Origin: Collinsella sp.
GTDB taxonomy: Bacteria; Actinomycetota; Coriobacteriia; Coriobacteriales; Coriobacteriaceae
Direction of reading: 5' to 3'
Assembly: GCA_019414045.1 (NCBI GenBank)
Contig: DXMW01000015.1
Location: forward strand, 1 to 25,399
Length of the DNA: 25,399 nt
Part shown: one piece after another, positions 1 to 7,626 of the stretch
How positions within the stretch are numbered: position 1 is the stretch's first letter
Layout of the letters: each line of letters starts with the position of its first letter
Position numbers and translations under genes: made by a program
The notes under the pieces: model-generated
What the model was told of the DNA's origin: nothing
Database searches by the model: none
The model's input: the letters and a program-made list of their open reading frames with translations, nothing else

Positions 1-9
1 TCCAGCCAT

Positions 10-49
10 AAAAAAGCCTCCCATTTCTTGTGTCCAAGAAATGGGAGGC
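10..49 (-). terminator. Rho-independent terminator of prs
   Basis: A perfect 14-bp stem (16-29 with 36-49) encloses a 6-base loop. On the minus strand it is followed by six T residues (15 to 10). It lies about 70 bases past the prs stop codon, so it is the natural end of the prs transcript. Confidence 0.9.
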
Positions 50-120
50 AGTTCACAAGGGGGAGCGCGGGGGTTTCTTCTGTTCCGACGGCGAAGCGCC
101 GGGTTGCAAGGACGATGCGA

Positions 121-1107
121 CTACAGCGCGAAGTCGCCGCCGACGAGCGTGGAGACGGGCTCCTCGTGGTAAACGGCGGAAATGGCCTGAGCGAACTCCT
201 CGGCGACCGAGATAGTCTTGATCTTGCCGCCGACCTCGACGGGGATGGCGTCGGTGACGACGCACTCGACGATGGGGGCGTCGTTCAGGCGCTCGATGGC
301 TGGGCCGGAGAAGATGCCGTGGGTGGCGCAGACGTAGATGTCGCCGGCGCCCATGGCCTTGAGCTCCTTGACGTTGGCGCACAGGGTGCCAGCGGTGTCG
401 ATCATGTCGTCGTTGATGATGCAGGTCTTGCCCTTGATGTCACCGATGATGCCCATGACCTCGGCGGCGTTGTGGCGCGGACGGCCCTTGTGGGCGATGG
501 CAAGGTCGCAGCCGAGCATGTCGGACAGCTTCTTGGCGGCCTTGGCGCGACCCACGTCGGGGGAGACGACGACCAGGTTGTCGGTGTCGAAGTGCATGTC
601 GTTGTAGTACTGGCCGAACAGCGGCAGTGCGGACAGGTGGTTAACCGGGATATCGAAGAAGCCCTGGATCTGGCCCTGGTGCAGGTCGAGGGTGATGATG
701 CGGTTGACACCGGCGCGCTCGAGCAGGTTGGCGACGAGGCGGGCGGTGATGGGCTCGCGCGGGCCGGCCTTGCGGTCCTGGCGGGCATAGCCGTAGTGGG
801 TGATGACGGCGGTGATGGAGCGGGCAGATGCGCGCTTGGCAGCGTCGGTGGCGATGAGCAGCTCCATGAGCATGTCGTTGACGTTGCCGCCGGCCACGGA
901 CTGAATCAGGAAGACGTCGGCGCCGCGGACGGTCTCGTCGTAGCGGGCGTAAATCTCACCATTGGCGAACTGCTTTAGCGTAAGGCCCGAAAGCTCGACC
1001 CCAAGGTACTCAGCGATCTTCTGAGCGAGGGGACGGTTGGAGGAACCGGAATACACGCGGATGGACTTGCGCATATTCTCCGACTTCTCGGGATCATTAA
1101 TCGGCAT
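121..1107 (-). CDS. prs: Ribose-phosphate pyrophosphokinase (PRPP synthetase)
   Basis: Makes 5-phosphoribosyl-1-pyrophosphate from ribose 5-phosphate and ATP in the cytosol, feeding purine, pyrimidine, histidine, tryptophan and NAD synthesis. The 328-residue protein has the usual length of bacterial class I enzymes. Visible family landmarks are the N-terminal VYSGSSN segment, the central DLHQGQIQGFF region, the VVSPDVGRAKAAKKL stretch and the PRPP-binding loop NDDMIDTAGT followed by ATHGIFSGPA. The ATG at 1107 is supported by an AAGGAG ribosome site about ten bases upstream; an internal ATG eleven codons later is possible but has no such site. It lies downstream of glmU in the same direction, a common pairing in Gram-positives, but a hairpin between them suggests the two may also be transcribed separately. 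Confidence 0.97.
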   Translation of the reverse strand: MPINDPEKSENMRKSIRVYSGSSNRPLAQKIAEYLGVELSGLTLKQFANGEIYARYDETVRGADVFLIQSVAGGNVNDMLMELLIATDAAKRASARSITAVITHYGYARQDRKAGPREPITARLVANLLERAGVNRIITLDLHQGQIQGFFDIPVNHLSALPLFGQYYNDMHFDTDNLVVVSPDVGRAKAAKKLSDMLGCDLAIAHKGRPRHNAAEVMGIIGDIKGKTCIINDDMIDTAGTLCANVKELKAMGAGDIYVCATHGIFSGPAIERLNDAPIVECVVTDAIPVEVGGKIKTISVAEEFAQAISAVYHEEPVSTLVGGDFAL

Positions 1108-1248
1108 TACCCTTCTCCTTTATATCGAATGCCATATAGATGCCTTGTTGCATTGTAACCGCGCGGCGGGGTTTATCGGGTCTTGATAACGTCTTTACCG
1201 TCAACGGACACGAACCGACCACTCATCCGGTTGCGCAGGTCACGATAG

Positions 1249-1283
1249 AAAAAGGAGCCGCCCCCATGGAGCAGCTCCTTTTG
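1249..1283 (-). terminator. Probable terminator after glmU
   Basis: A 9-bp stem (1250-1258 with 1274-1282) has a 15-base loop, and on the minus strand it ends in a run of five T. It starts about 15 bases past the glmU stop. The loop is long, so termination may be partial and allow some read-through into prs. Confidence 0.6.
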
Positions 1284-1297
1284 TGCTTGGTAAAACG

Positions 1298-2710
1298 TTA
1301 TACCTCGTCGTCCTCGTGCAGGCGGCGGCGGTAATCGGCGGCCCAGCCCTCAATATTTACCTGACGGGCGCGGCCCAGACCAAGTGCGTCGGCCGGGACC
1401 GGCTCGGTGATGACGGAGCCGGCGGCCACGAGTGCACCGTCGCCGATCTGGGCGGGCGCGACCATCATGGTGTCGGAGCCAATGAAGGCGTCCTTGCCGA
1501 TGACGGTCTTGTGCTTGTGCACGCCATCGTAGTTGCAGGTGATGGAGCCCGCGCCCACGTTGACGCCGGAGCCCATGGTGGTGTCGCCGATGTAGGACAG
1601 GTGCGGCACCTTGGAGCCCTCGCCGATCGTGGACTTCTTGATCTCCACGTGCGTGCCGGCCTTGGAGCCGTCGAGCATGTGGGTGCCCGGGCGCAGGTAG
1701 GCGCGCGGGCCGCAGTCGACGCCGTTCTCGATGACGGCCTCGATGGCGATGGTTTCATCGATGGTGCAGCCGCTGCCGACGGTGGTGTCGGTGAGGCGGC
1801 TGTTGGGACCGAGCTGGCACTCCTCGCCCACGGTGACGTGGCCGATCAGGTGCGTCTGCGGCCACACGACGGTGTCGCGGCCGATGGTGGCGTCGGGGCC
1901 GATCCAGGCTTGCGTGGGGTCGATGAACGTGACGCCCTCGGCCATCCAGTGCTCGTTGATGCGGTCGCGCGCGATGGCGGTGAGCTGCGCGAGCTGGATG
2001 CGGCTGTTGACGCCCAGGCCGTCGCGGTAGTCGTCGCAGTGGAAGATGGAGACTGCCTGGCCGTGACCCTTGAGGATTTCGAGCATGTCGGGCAGGTAGT
2101 ACTCGGACTGCGCGTTGTCGTTGCCGATCTCGTTAATGTGGGCGGCGAGCTGCGCGCCGTCGAAGGCGTAGCAGCCGGCGTTGCACTCCAGCAGCGTGGC
2201 GGCCTGCTCGGGCGTGCAGTCCTTCTGCTCGATGATGCGCTCGATCTGACCATCGGCACCCAGCTTGATGCGGCCGTAGCCAAAAGGATCGGGCGGGGTC
2301 ATGGTCATGACGGTGCAGGCGAGCTCGCCGGTGGCGACGGTCTGCGCGAACTTGGCGACGGTGTCGGCGGTGATGAGCGGCAGGTCGCCGTTGAGCACGA
2401 CGACGGGGCCTTGCGTGATGCCGCAGGCCTCGAGCGCGACCTTTACGGCGTGGCCGGTGCCCAGGCGCTCGGTCTGCTCGACGCACTCGACCTTGGTGGC
2501 GCTGTTGGCGTAGGCGCCATCGATGAGGGCACGCATCTCGTCGGCGTGGCTGCCGATGACGACCACGACGCGGCTGCAGCCGGCCTTAATGGTGGCGTCG
2601 ACGATCCACTGGACCATGGGCTTACCCAGGATCTTGTGCGAAACCTTGCAGTGGTTCGACTTCATGCGGGTGCCCTCGCCGGCGGCGAGGATAATTGCGG
2701 TTGCGTCCAT
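1298..2710 (-). CDS. glmU: Bifunctional GlcNAc-1-P uridyltransferase / GlcN-1-P acetyltransferase
   Basis: Catalyses the last two steps to UDP-N-acetylglucosamine, the precursor for peptidoglycan and other wall polymers. The 470-residue product has the normal length and both domains. The N-terminal nucleotidyltransferase carries IILAAGEGTRMKS at residues 5-17 and a GDLPLI motif. The C-terminal part is a left-handed beta helix of hexapeptide repeats with GAGSITCNYDG and the KTVIGKDAFIGSD stretch typical of the acetyltransferase site. The open frame extends upstream to 2938, but the ATG at 2710 matches the family N-terminus and has AGGAG about seven bases before it. The upstream extension overlaps the divergent ecfT start and is rejected. 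Confidence 0.97.
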   Translation of the reverse strand: MDATAIILAAGEGTRMKSNHCKVSHKILGKPMVQWIVDATIKAGCSRVVVVIGSHADEMRALIDGAYANSATKVECVEQTERLGTGHAVKVALEACGITQGPVVVLNGDLPLITADTVAKFAQTVATGELACTVMTMTPPDPFGYGRIKLGADGQIERIIEQKDCTPEQAATLLECNAGCYAFDGAQLAAHINEIGNDNAQSEYYLPDMLEILKGHGQAVSIFHCDDYRDGLGVNSRIQLAQLTAIARDRINEHWMAEGVTFIDPTQAWIGPDATIGRDTVVWPQTHLIGHVTVGEECQLGPNSRLTDTTVGSGCTIDETIAIEAVIENGVDCGPRAYLRPGTHMLDGSKAGTHVEIKKSTIGEGSKVPHLSYIGDTTMGSGVNVGAGSITCNYDGVHKHKTVIGKDAFIGSDTMMVAPAQIGDGALVAAGSVITEPVPADALGLGRARQVNIEGWAADYRRRLHEDDEV

Positions 2711-2885
2711 GTGATCTCCTGTTACGTTATAGAGACGTGTGTTTGGAAACGATACACGGCGCAATATGATACCGCAGGCATATGATGAGCGCGTAACGAT
2801 TGACGCGTGACGGTCGATGTCGCTGCCGCCGGCGTGGTGTTTGCGCTGGTTGTGCATGGCGGTGACGTCACTGCGGCGCTGACGT
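2711..2885. promoter_or_regulatory. Divergent intergenic region glmU / ecfT
   Basis: These 175 bases separate the glmU start (minus) from the ECF operon start (plus) and must hold both promoters. I see no clear paired -35/-10 boxes and no recognisable riboswitch core (no TPP or cobalamin box). Only a small TGACGTCA palindrome is visible, around 2863-2870. Confidence 0.4.
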
Positions 2886-3797
2886 TTGAGCGAGGGAATG
2901 GGGGTGCCCGTGGATATCATGCGAGAGGAATCGGGCAACGAGCCCGTCGCGGCATTTTCGATGTCGCATCCGGCGGTGCCGGCGCTCTACATGGTGCTGA
3001 CGCTGGGCCTCACCATGTTCTCGATGCAGCCGGTGTTGATTGCGCTGTCGCTTGCGGGCGGGTTGGCGTACGGGTTTGCGACGCGCGGCGCCGCGCGTAC
3101 GTTGGGGGCGCTTCGCTGGCAGCTGCCGGTGATTTTGATCATCGCGGTGCTCAATCCGCTGTTTAGCGCCTCGGGCTCGACGGAGCTGTTCCGTATTGGC
3201 ATGCGTGCGGTGTATCTGGAGAGCATGGTTTACGGCCTGTGCATGGGCGGGTTGTTTGTGGCGAGCGTGCTGTGGTTTGAGGCCGCGGCGTCGATGCTTA
3301 GCTACGACAAGGTGCTTGCGCTTTTGGGTAACGCCGCGCCGGTGATCGCGCTCATGATCTCGATGTGCATGCGGCTTATCCCGCAGTTTTTGCGCCGCGG
3401 CCGTACGGTGCTGGCGGTGCAGGATGCGATTGATGTACCGGGGCGTGCGCCCATCGATCCCGTGCGATCGCGCCTGCGGGCGTCGAGCGTGCTGATGGGC
3501 TGGGGCATGGAGGATTCGCTGGAGCGCGCGGATGCAATGCGCTCTCGCGGGTGGGGTGCTGCGTCGCGCCGTACGACGTATGCGCGGTATCGGCTGAGGC
3601 GCGGCGATGTTGCCGCGCTGGTGGGGCTTGCACTGTTTGGCGCTGCTACGGTTGCGGTGGCGTGGGTTGCGACGACGCAGTATTCGTTTTACCCGCAGCT
3701 TTCGGTGCCGGCGCCGTGGCTGGGCTATGTCGTGTACGCTGCCTGGATGATGCTGCCTTGCGCGTCGCACGCGATTGATGAGAAGAGGTTTGGCTGA
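2886..3797 (+). CDS. ecfT: ECF transporter transmembrane T component
   Basis: Energy-coupling subunit of an ECF-type vitamin or metal importer; it sits in the membrane and links the ATPase to the substrate-binding S component. The 303-residue protein has several hydrophobic helices (roughly residues 28-60, 75-95, 105-130, 140-165 and 245-295). Its cytoplasmic part contains ERADAMRSRGWG, matching the Ala-Arg-Gly coupling motif with which T subunits grip the ATPases. The start is uncertain: the frame opens with TTG at 2886, but the ATG at 2898 or the GTG at 2904 or 2910 are equally plausible. The stop overlaps the next start as TGATG, so translation is coupled. Family is confident, substrate is not. 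Confidence 0.85.
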   Translation: MSEGMGVPVDIMREESGNEPVAAFSMSHPAVPALYMVLTLGLTMFSMQPVLIALSLAGGLAYGFATRGAARTLGALRWQLPVILIIAVLNPLFSASGSTELFRIGMRAVYLESMVYGLCMGGLFVASVLWFEAAASMLSYDKVLALLGNAAPVIALMISMCMRLIPQFLRRGRTVLAVQDAIDVPGRAPIDPVRSRLRASSVLMGWGMEDSLERADAMRSRGWGAASRRTTYARYRLRRGDVAALVGLALFGAATVAVAWVATTQYSFYPQLSVPAPWLGYVVYAAWMMLPCASHAIDEKRFG

Positions 3798-5440
3798 TGG
3801 CTCGGTTGGATAGGGGCCCGGTGTCGGGCGCGGCGTGCGGCCCGGATATTCCGGCGATTGAGGTGCAGGGCCTTAGTTTTGCCTATCCCGGGGCCGAGGC
3901 ACCGGTGCTCGAGGGACTTGATTGGCGTGTTCCCCAAGGTGCATTTGCGCTGCTTGTTGGCGGTACCGGTTCGGGCAAGTCGACGCTGCTGTCGCTGCTC
4001 AAGCCCGAGATCGCGCCGGCGGGTACGCGCTCCGGCGAGCTGCTCGTGCTGGGCGAGCCCGTCGCCGACATGGACGTGCGGGCATCGGCGGAGCGCGTGG
4101 GTTATGTGTTCCAGGATCCCGAGAACCAGATCGTGTGCGAAACCGTGTGGCACGAGATGGCGTTTGGCCTAGAGAATCTGGGTGTGTCGCGCGACGAGAT
4201 GCGCCGTCGCGTAGCTGAGACCAGCTATTTCTTTGGGCTGGAAGATTGGCTTCACCGCGATACTGACACGCTTTCGGGTGGTCGCAAACAGTTGCTGTCG
4301 TTGGCGGCCGTTCTGGCGCTGCGCCCGCGCGTGCTGCTGCTCGACGAGCCCACGTCTCAGCTCGATCCCGTTGCCGAGAAGAATTTCCTGCACGCGCTGT
4401 TTCGTGTGAATCGCGAGCTGGGCTGCACGGTTGTTGTGGCGACGCATCAGCCGCGCCCAATGCTCGAATACGCGACGTGTGCGTACCGGATTGAGGACGG
4501 TCGCGTGCGCGAGGTGGCAGATATGGCTTCTTTGGGACGCCGAGAATCGCTGTTTTCCGATGACATGTTGGGGTGGGGTGCCATCCGATGTGCAAAAAAC
4601 GGAGTATTCAGCAGGCGTGAGGACAATTTGGACTCTCTGGAGACGCCCGGGGACGTATCGAGCGCGAAAAAAAGTTCGGAATTGGACAAATCGTCCGAAT
4701 TTGTGGCGCAAACGTCGCTCGAGAACGGCTCGGAAGCCTTCCCGCGCACGAATGGAAGCAGAATACTCCAAAAAATGCACGCTGGGTCGGCTACCACCCT
4801 GTCGGAAGGCTGGTTTCGCTACGATCGCGCGGGCGGTTGGGTGCTGCGCGGGCTCGATGCGTCGTTTTCGGCTGGCGCGGTGCATGCAGTCGTGGGCGGA
4901 AACGGCTGCGGCAAGTCGACGATGCTTTCGGTGCTGGCCAAGACCGCCAAGCTGCAGCGCGGCCGCATGGTGCGCGGAGCGGCCTCGGCGGCGCTGTTGC
5001 CTCAGAATCCCAAAGCATTGCTGGTTGCCGAGACGGTTCGCGATGAGCTGATGGAATGGGCCTCGACCTGCGGATATGACGAGAACTCGGCGCGGGAGCG
5101 TGCGGCGCAACTGGGATTGGACGGCCTGGAGACGCGTCACCCCTACGACCTCTCGGGCGGACAGCGCCAGCTGCTCGCGCTGGCAAAGCTGCTGCTGATT
5201 GGCCCCGAGCTGCTGCTGCTTGACGAGCCCACGAAGGGCTTGGACCTGGAGAGCCGCCGCATCATCGCCCGCGCCCTGCGTGACCATGCGAAGGCTGGCG
5301 GCACCGTCATCATGGCTACGCACGATTTGGACTTTGCCGAGCAGGTCGCCGACGACATCGCCATGATGTTCGATGGCGAGATTGCCTGCATGGAGCCGCC
5401 GGCCGACTTCTTTGCCGACAACGTGTTTTATAGGGCGTGA
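3797..5440 (+). CDS. ECF transporter ATPase, two ABC domains fused in one chain
   Basis: Hydrolyses ATP to drive the ECF importer. Two complete ABC cassettes are fused in 547 residues, equivalent to EcfA plus EcfA' made as separate proteins in many firmicutes. Cassette 1 has Walker A GGTGSGKST (about residue 54), signature LSGGRKQ (158), Walker B VLLLDEPTSQLD (178) and the switch histidine in ATHQ. Cassette 2 has GGNGCGKST (367), LSGGQRQ (451), LLLLDEPTKGLD (471) and ATHD. Both active sites look intact. Between them lies a polar linker rich in Ser, Glu and Lys (about 264-328), whose DNA is bounded by inverted repeats and looks like an inserted repeat element. The gene overlaps ecfT by one base and is followed at once by the S component. 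Confidence 0.93.
   Translation: MARLDRGPVSGAACGPDIPAIEVQGLSFAYPGAEAPVLEGLDWRVPQGAFALLVGGTGSGKSTLLSLLKPEIAPAGTRSGELLVLGEPVADMDVRASAERVGYVFQDPENQIVCETVWHEMAFGLENLGVSRDEMRRRVAETSYFFGLEDWLHRDTDTLSGGRKQLLSLAAVLALRPRVLLLDEPTSQLDPVAEKNFLHALFRVNRELGCTVVVATHQPRPMLEYATCAYRIEDGRVREVADMASLGRRESLFSDDMLGWGAIRCAKNGVFSRREDNLDSLETPGDVSSAKKSSELDKSSEFVAQTSLENGSEAFPRTNGSRILQKMHAGSATTLSEGWFRYDRAGGWVLRGLDASFSAGAVHAVVGGNGCGKSTMLSVLAKTAKLQRGRMVRGAASAALLPQNPKALLVAETVRDELMEWASTCGYDENSARERAAQLGLDGLETRHPYDLSGGQRQLLALAKLLLIGPELLLLDEPTKGLDLESRRIIARALRDHAKAGGTVIMATHDLDFAEQVADDIAMMFDGEIACMEPPADFFADNVFYRA
4589..4781. repeat. Inverted-repeat-bounded element inside the ECF ATPase linker
   Basis: The two ends (4589-4612 and 4758-4781) are inverted copies sharing GTGCA, a homopolymer tract (A on one side, T on the other), GGAGTATTC and a final GC; 16 of 24 positions match. 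The interior is poorer in GC than the flanking ABC domains and holds a smaller palindrome near 4675-4705 (TTCGG ... CCGAA). The element encodes only the non-conserved linker and keeps the frame open. Inference: a small non-autonomous repeat that landed between two domain-coding halves. Confidence 0.55.
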
Positions 5441-5444
5441 TGGG

Positions 5445-6158
5445 ATGGCGGATTATCGCATCGTGCGCCTACTCGCAAAACTGGAGATACCGCTGCTGCT
5501 GGCGGTGCCAGCCGTGATGGCTGCGGCGTTGCTGGCGGGCGTTGAGCAGGCGGCGCTCGCCATGCTTGTCGTGGTGGCGCTGGTGCTTGCGCTGTTCTTT
5601 GCAGGCTACGAGGCGTCGCGACCGGGCCTGCGCCAGATTATGCCAACGCTGGTTCTGGCGGCGTTGGCCGCGGCGGGGCGCATCTTGTTTGGCCCCATTC
5701 CCGACTTTAAACCCGTGAGTGCCATCGCCATTATCGCGGGGGCGACGCTTGGTCGCCGCAATGGTTTTATGGTTGGCGCGCTGGCGGCGCTGACCAGCAA
5801 TTTCTTTTTTGGACAGGGCATGTGGACGCCGTGGCAGATGTATGCCTGGGGGCTCGTGGGATACGTTGGCGGTGCGCTGGCGCATGCCGGCGCTTTTGAT
5901 CGCGCCGATGGCACCGTGCGTATGCCGGCGCTGCTGACCTACGGCTTTGCTTCGGGTTTGCTGTACGGCGTTGTGATCAACGCCTACGACATTATCGGTT
6001 TTGTTCAACCGCTCACGTGGGCGGGTGCCATGGCGCGTCTTGCCACCGCCGTACCGTTCGATATCACGCACGGCCTTGCGACCTGCGTGTTTTTGGTCGC
6101 CCTGTACAAGCCTTGGTGTCGCCGCATCAACCGAGTCGTCGTGAAGTACGGACTGTAG
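5445..6158 (+). CDS. ECF transporter S (substrate-binding) membrane component
   Basis: Very hydrophobic 237-residue protein with about six membrane helices, in the position where S components occur, directly after ecfT and the ATPase. Motifs such as GRILFGPIPDFKPVSAI, GATLGRRNGFMVGALAAL and NFFFGQGMWTPWQMYAWG look like one S-component subfamily also seen in firmicutes. A corrin or another vitamin is one candidate substrate, but nothing in the window proves it: there is no biosynthetic neighbour and no visible riboswitch. The ATG at 5445, four bases past the ATPase stop, is chosen because it starts a short basic segment before the first helix; the ribosome site is weak, suggesting coupled translation. 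The frame is open upstream to 5373, which would only add sequence overlapping the ATPase. Confidence 0.82.
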   Translation: MADYRIVRLLAKLEIPLLLAVPAVMAAALLAGVEQAALAMLVVVALVLALFFAGYEASRPGLRQIMPTLVLAALAAAGRILFGPIPDFKPVSAIAIIAGATLGRRNGFMVGALAALTSNFFFGQGMWTPWQMYAWGLVGYVGGALAHAGAFDRADGTVRMPALLTYGFASGLLYGVVINAYDIIGFVQPLTWAGAMARLATAVPFDITHGLATCVFLVALYKPWCRRINRVVVKYGL

Positions 6159-6197
6159 GGCTGGTTGCGCCGGGGCGGGAATCAATACTGCCGAAGT

Positions 6198-6365
6198 GCC
6201 ATTTTAAAACTATGCCGGTTTACGGGGCCAGATTGGCACAAGCAGACCATGCCGGCTATTTTTGAAATAGAGCAAGCCGTTTACCTGCGGTTTTATTATT
6301 TCGGAATTGCGTATGGTTAGGGGTTCGCGATTCAGCCCCGTAAACCGGCAAAGTTTTGGAATGGC
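6198..6365. repeat. MITE-like element with 31-bp terminal inverted repeats
   Basis: The arms 6198-6228 and 6335-6365 are inverted copies matching at 28 of 31 positions; the core of each arm reads TGCCGGTTTACGGGGC or its complement. The 106-bp interior has no coding potential. I see no clear target-site duplication outside the arms, so mobility is an inference. Confidence 0.6.
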
Positions 6366-6399
6366 CGGCTGATATGACGGGCGTCGTGACCCTCAAGAG

Positions 6400-6450
6400 C
6401 CAAATTGATCCGTTTTCTTCCGTCTCCAGACGTCCCCGGGGAATCAGCTG
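6400..6450. repeat. Direct repeat, copy 1
   Basis: Begins CCAAATTGATCCGTTTTC and ends GGGGAATCAGCTG. It is related, with a few changes and an internal extension of about ten bases, to 6649-6690 in the same orientation. The two copies lie outside the arms of the 6459-6620 inverted repeat. Confidence 0.5.
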
Positions 6451-6458
6451 AACTCGCC

Positions 6459-6620
6459 CGCCACGAAATCAGCCTATCTACTACGTTTGACCCGACACCC
6501 CCAAACACAACCGCGTTTTATGAAAAACCGCAGGCTTTCTACCTGCGGTTTTCTTTTTGCGTTGTTCGCTGTGGTTGAGGGTGGTGGCTTAAACGTAGTA
6601 GATGGGCGTGTTTCGTGGCG
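6459..6620. repeat. Inverted repeat with 30-bp arms around a terminator
   Basis: Arms 6459-6488 and 6591-6620 match in inverted orientation at 26 of 30 positions (outer CGCCACGAAA, inner ATCTACTACGTTT). The terminator hairpin 6524-6552 lies between them. Arms this long could form a large cruciform or be the ends of a decayed small element. Confidence 0.55.
6524..6556. terminator. Hairpin terminator between convergent genes
   Basis: An 11-bp perfect stem (6524-6534 with 6542-6552) has a 7-base loop, flanked by A on the left and T on the right. It could stop transcripts from both sides: the ECF operon on the plus strand and, less well, exonuclease III on the minus strand. Confidence 0.75.
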
Positions 6621-6648
6621 GATGGGTCACGTGGATACCACCACGAGG

Positions 6649-6690
6649 CCCAAAATGATTCGTTTTCCTCCGTCCCCAGGGGATCAGCTG
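6649..6690. repeat. Direct repeat, copy 2
   Basis: Starts CCCAAAATGATTCGTTTTCC and ends CCAGGGGATCAGCTG. It is the partner of 6400-6450 and stops only four bases before the exonuclease III stop codon. Confidence 0.5.
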
Positions 6691-6693
6691 GGG

Positions 6694-7512
6694 CTAGAGC
6701 TCTAGCGTGAGGGTGACGGGGCAGTGGTCGCTGCCGAAGATGTCGCCGCGGATGCCGGTGTCGCGTACGTTGTCGGCGATTGCGTCGCTTACCAGGAAGT
6801 AGTCGATGCGCCAGCCGGCGTTGTTCTTGCGGGCATTAAAGCGATAGCTCCACCAGCTGTAGACGCCCTCGACGTCGGGGTTTGCCGCGCGCCAGGTATC
6901 GGTAAAGCCGGCGTTGAGCAGCTCGGTAAACTTGCCGCGCTCCTCGTCCGAAAAGCCGGCGTTGCCGCGGTTGGACTTGGGGTTCTTAAGGTCGATCTCC
7001 TCGTGCGCCACGTTAAAGTCGCCGCAGGTCACGACGGGTTTGCCGGTCTCGCGCTCGAGCGCGTTCAAAAAGCCGCGGTAAGCATCGTCCCAGGCCATGC
7101 GCACGTCGATGCGGGCGAGTTCGTTTTGCGCGTTGGGAGTGTAGACATCCACAAACCAGAACTTGTCGAACTCCAGCGCGCAGACGCGGCCCTCGGTTGC
7201 GGCTTGGGCGACGAGCTCGCCCGCCTCGCCCTCGCCGGCGTAGGGCAGCAGTGCATCGGCGTGCAGCACGCGCAGCGGTTCCTGGCGGCTAAAGACCGCG
7301 GTGCCCGAGTAGCCCTTGCGCTCGGCGTAGCTCCAGGTTTGGTGATAGCCGGGCAGGTCGATATCGACCTGGCCCTCCTGCAGCTTGGTCTCTTGCAGCG
7401 CCAAGATATCGACGTCGAGTTCTTGCGCGATCTGGATAAAGCTCGGGTCCTTTTTGAGCACGGCGCGCAGGCCGTTGACGTTCCACGAGGCGAAAGTGTA
7501 AGTCTGAGGCAT
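6694..7512 (-). CDS. xth: Exodeoxyribonuclease III (AP endonuclease)
   Basis: DNA-repair nuclease of the endonuclease/exonuclease/phosphatase fold that nicks at abasic sites and degrades 3' ends of duplex DNA. The 272-residue product has the family length and the catalytic landmarks in order: WNVNGLRA near residue 9, LQETKLQ near 40 (metal-binding Glu), VYTPNAQ in the middle, CGDFNVAHEEIDL with the Asp/Asn pair, and the C-terminal SDHCPV with the catalytic His. The ATG at 7512 is supported by AAAGGA about seven bases upstream on the minus strand. It is transcribed away from the sirtuin gene, with 114 bases between them. Confidence 0.95.
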   Translation of the reverse strand: MPQTYTFASWNVNGLRAVLKKDPSFIQIAQELDVDILALQETKLQEGQVDIDLPGYHQTWSYAERKGYSGTAVFSRQEPLRVLHADALLPYAGEGEAGELVAQAATEGRVCALEFDKFWFVDVYTPNAQNELARIDVRMAWDDAYRGFLNALERETGKPVVTCGDFNVAHEEIDLKNPKSNRGNAGFSDEERGKFTELLNAGFTDTWRAANPDVEGVYSWWSYRFNARKNNAGWRIDYFLVSDAIADNVRDTGIRGDIFGSDHCPVTLTLEL

Positions 7513-7626
7513 GGTGTCCTTTCGACGGGGTTGGCAGGCTTAAGATTAGCGCAACAGGGGCGGGGCGGGCCCCGCGGACGACGGCGCAATCGCGGCCGCC
7601 CCGACCAACATGGACGGAGGACAAAC

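Larger units (their letters stand above)
6159..6693. other. Gene-free repeat-rich spacer
   Basis: No convincing gene lies between the convergent ends of the S component and exonuclease III. The stretch contains a 168-bp element with 31-bp inverted ends, a second inverted repeat of 30-bp arms surrounding a hairpin terminator, and a pair of related direct repeats, all listed separately. A 72-codon open frame from 6487 runs straight through these repeats and is judged spurious. Confidence 0.7.

Noticed and set aside
28..978. Long open frame on the plus strand opposite prs
   Set aside because: The minus strand encodes a full-length PRPP synthetase; the plus-strand product is a GC-driven shadow rich in Gly, Asp and Val with no family likeness.
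1283..2785. 500-codon open frame on the plus strand opposite glmU
   Set aside because: Shadow of glmU; its composition is that of an antisense frame in high-GC DNA.
2711..2885. Riboswitch in front of the ECF operon
   Set aside because: I looked for TPP- and cobalamin-type core motifs and saw none.
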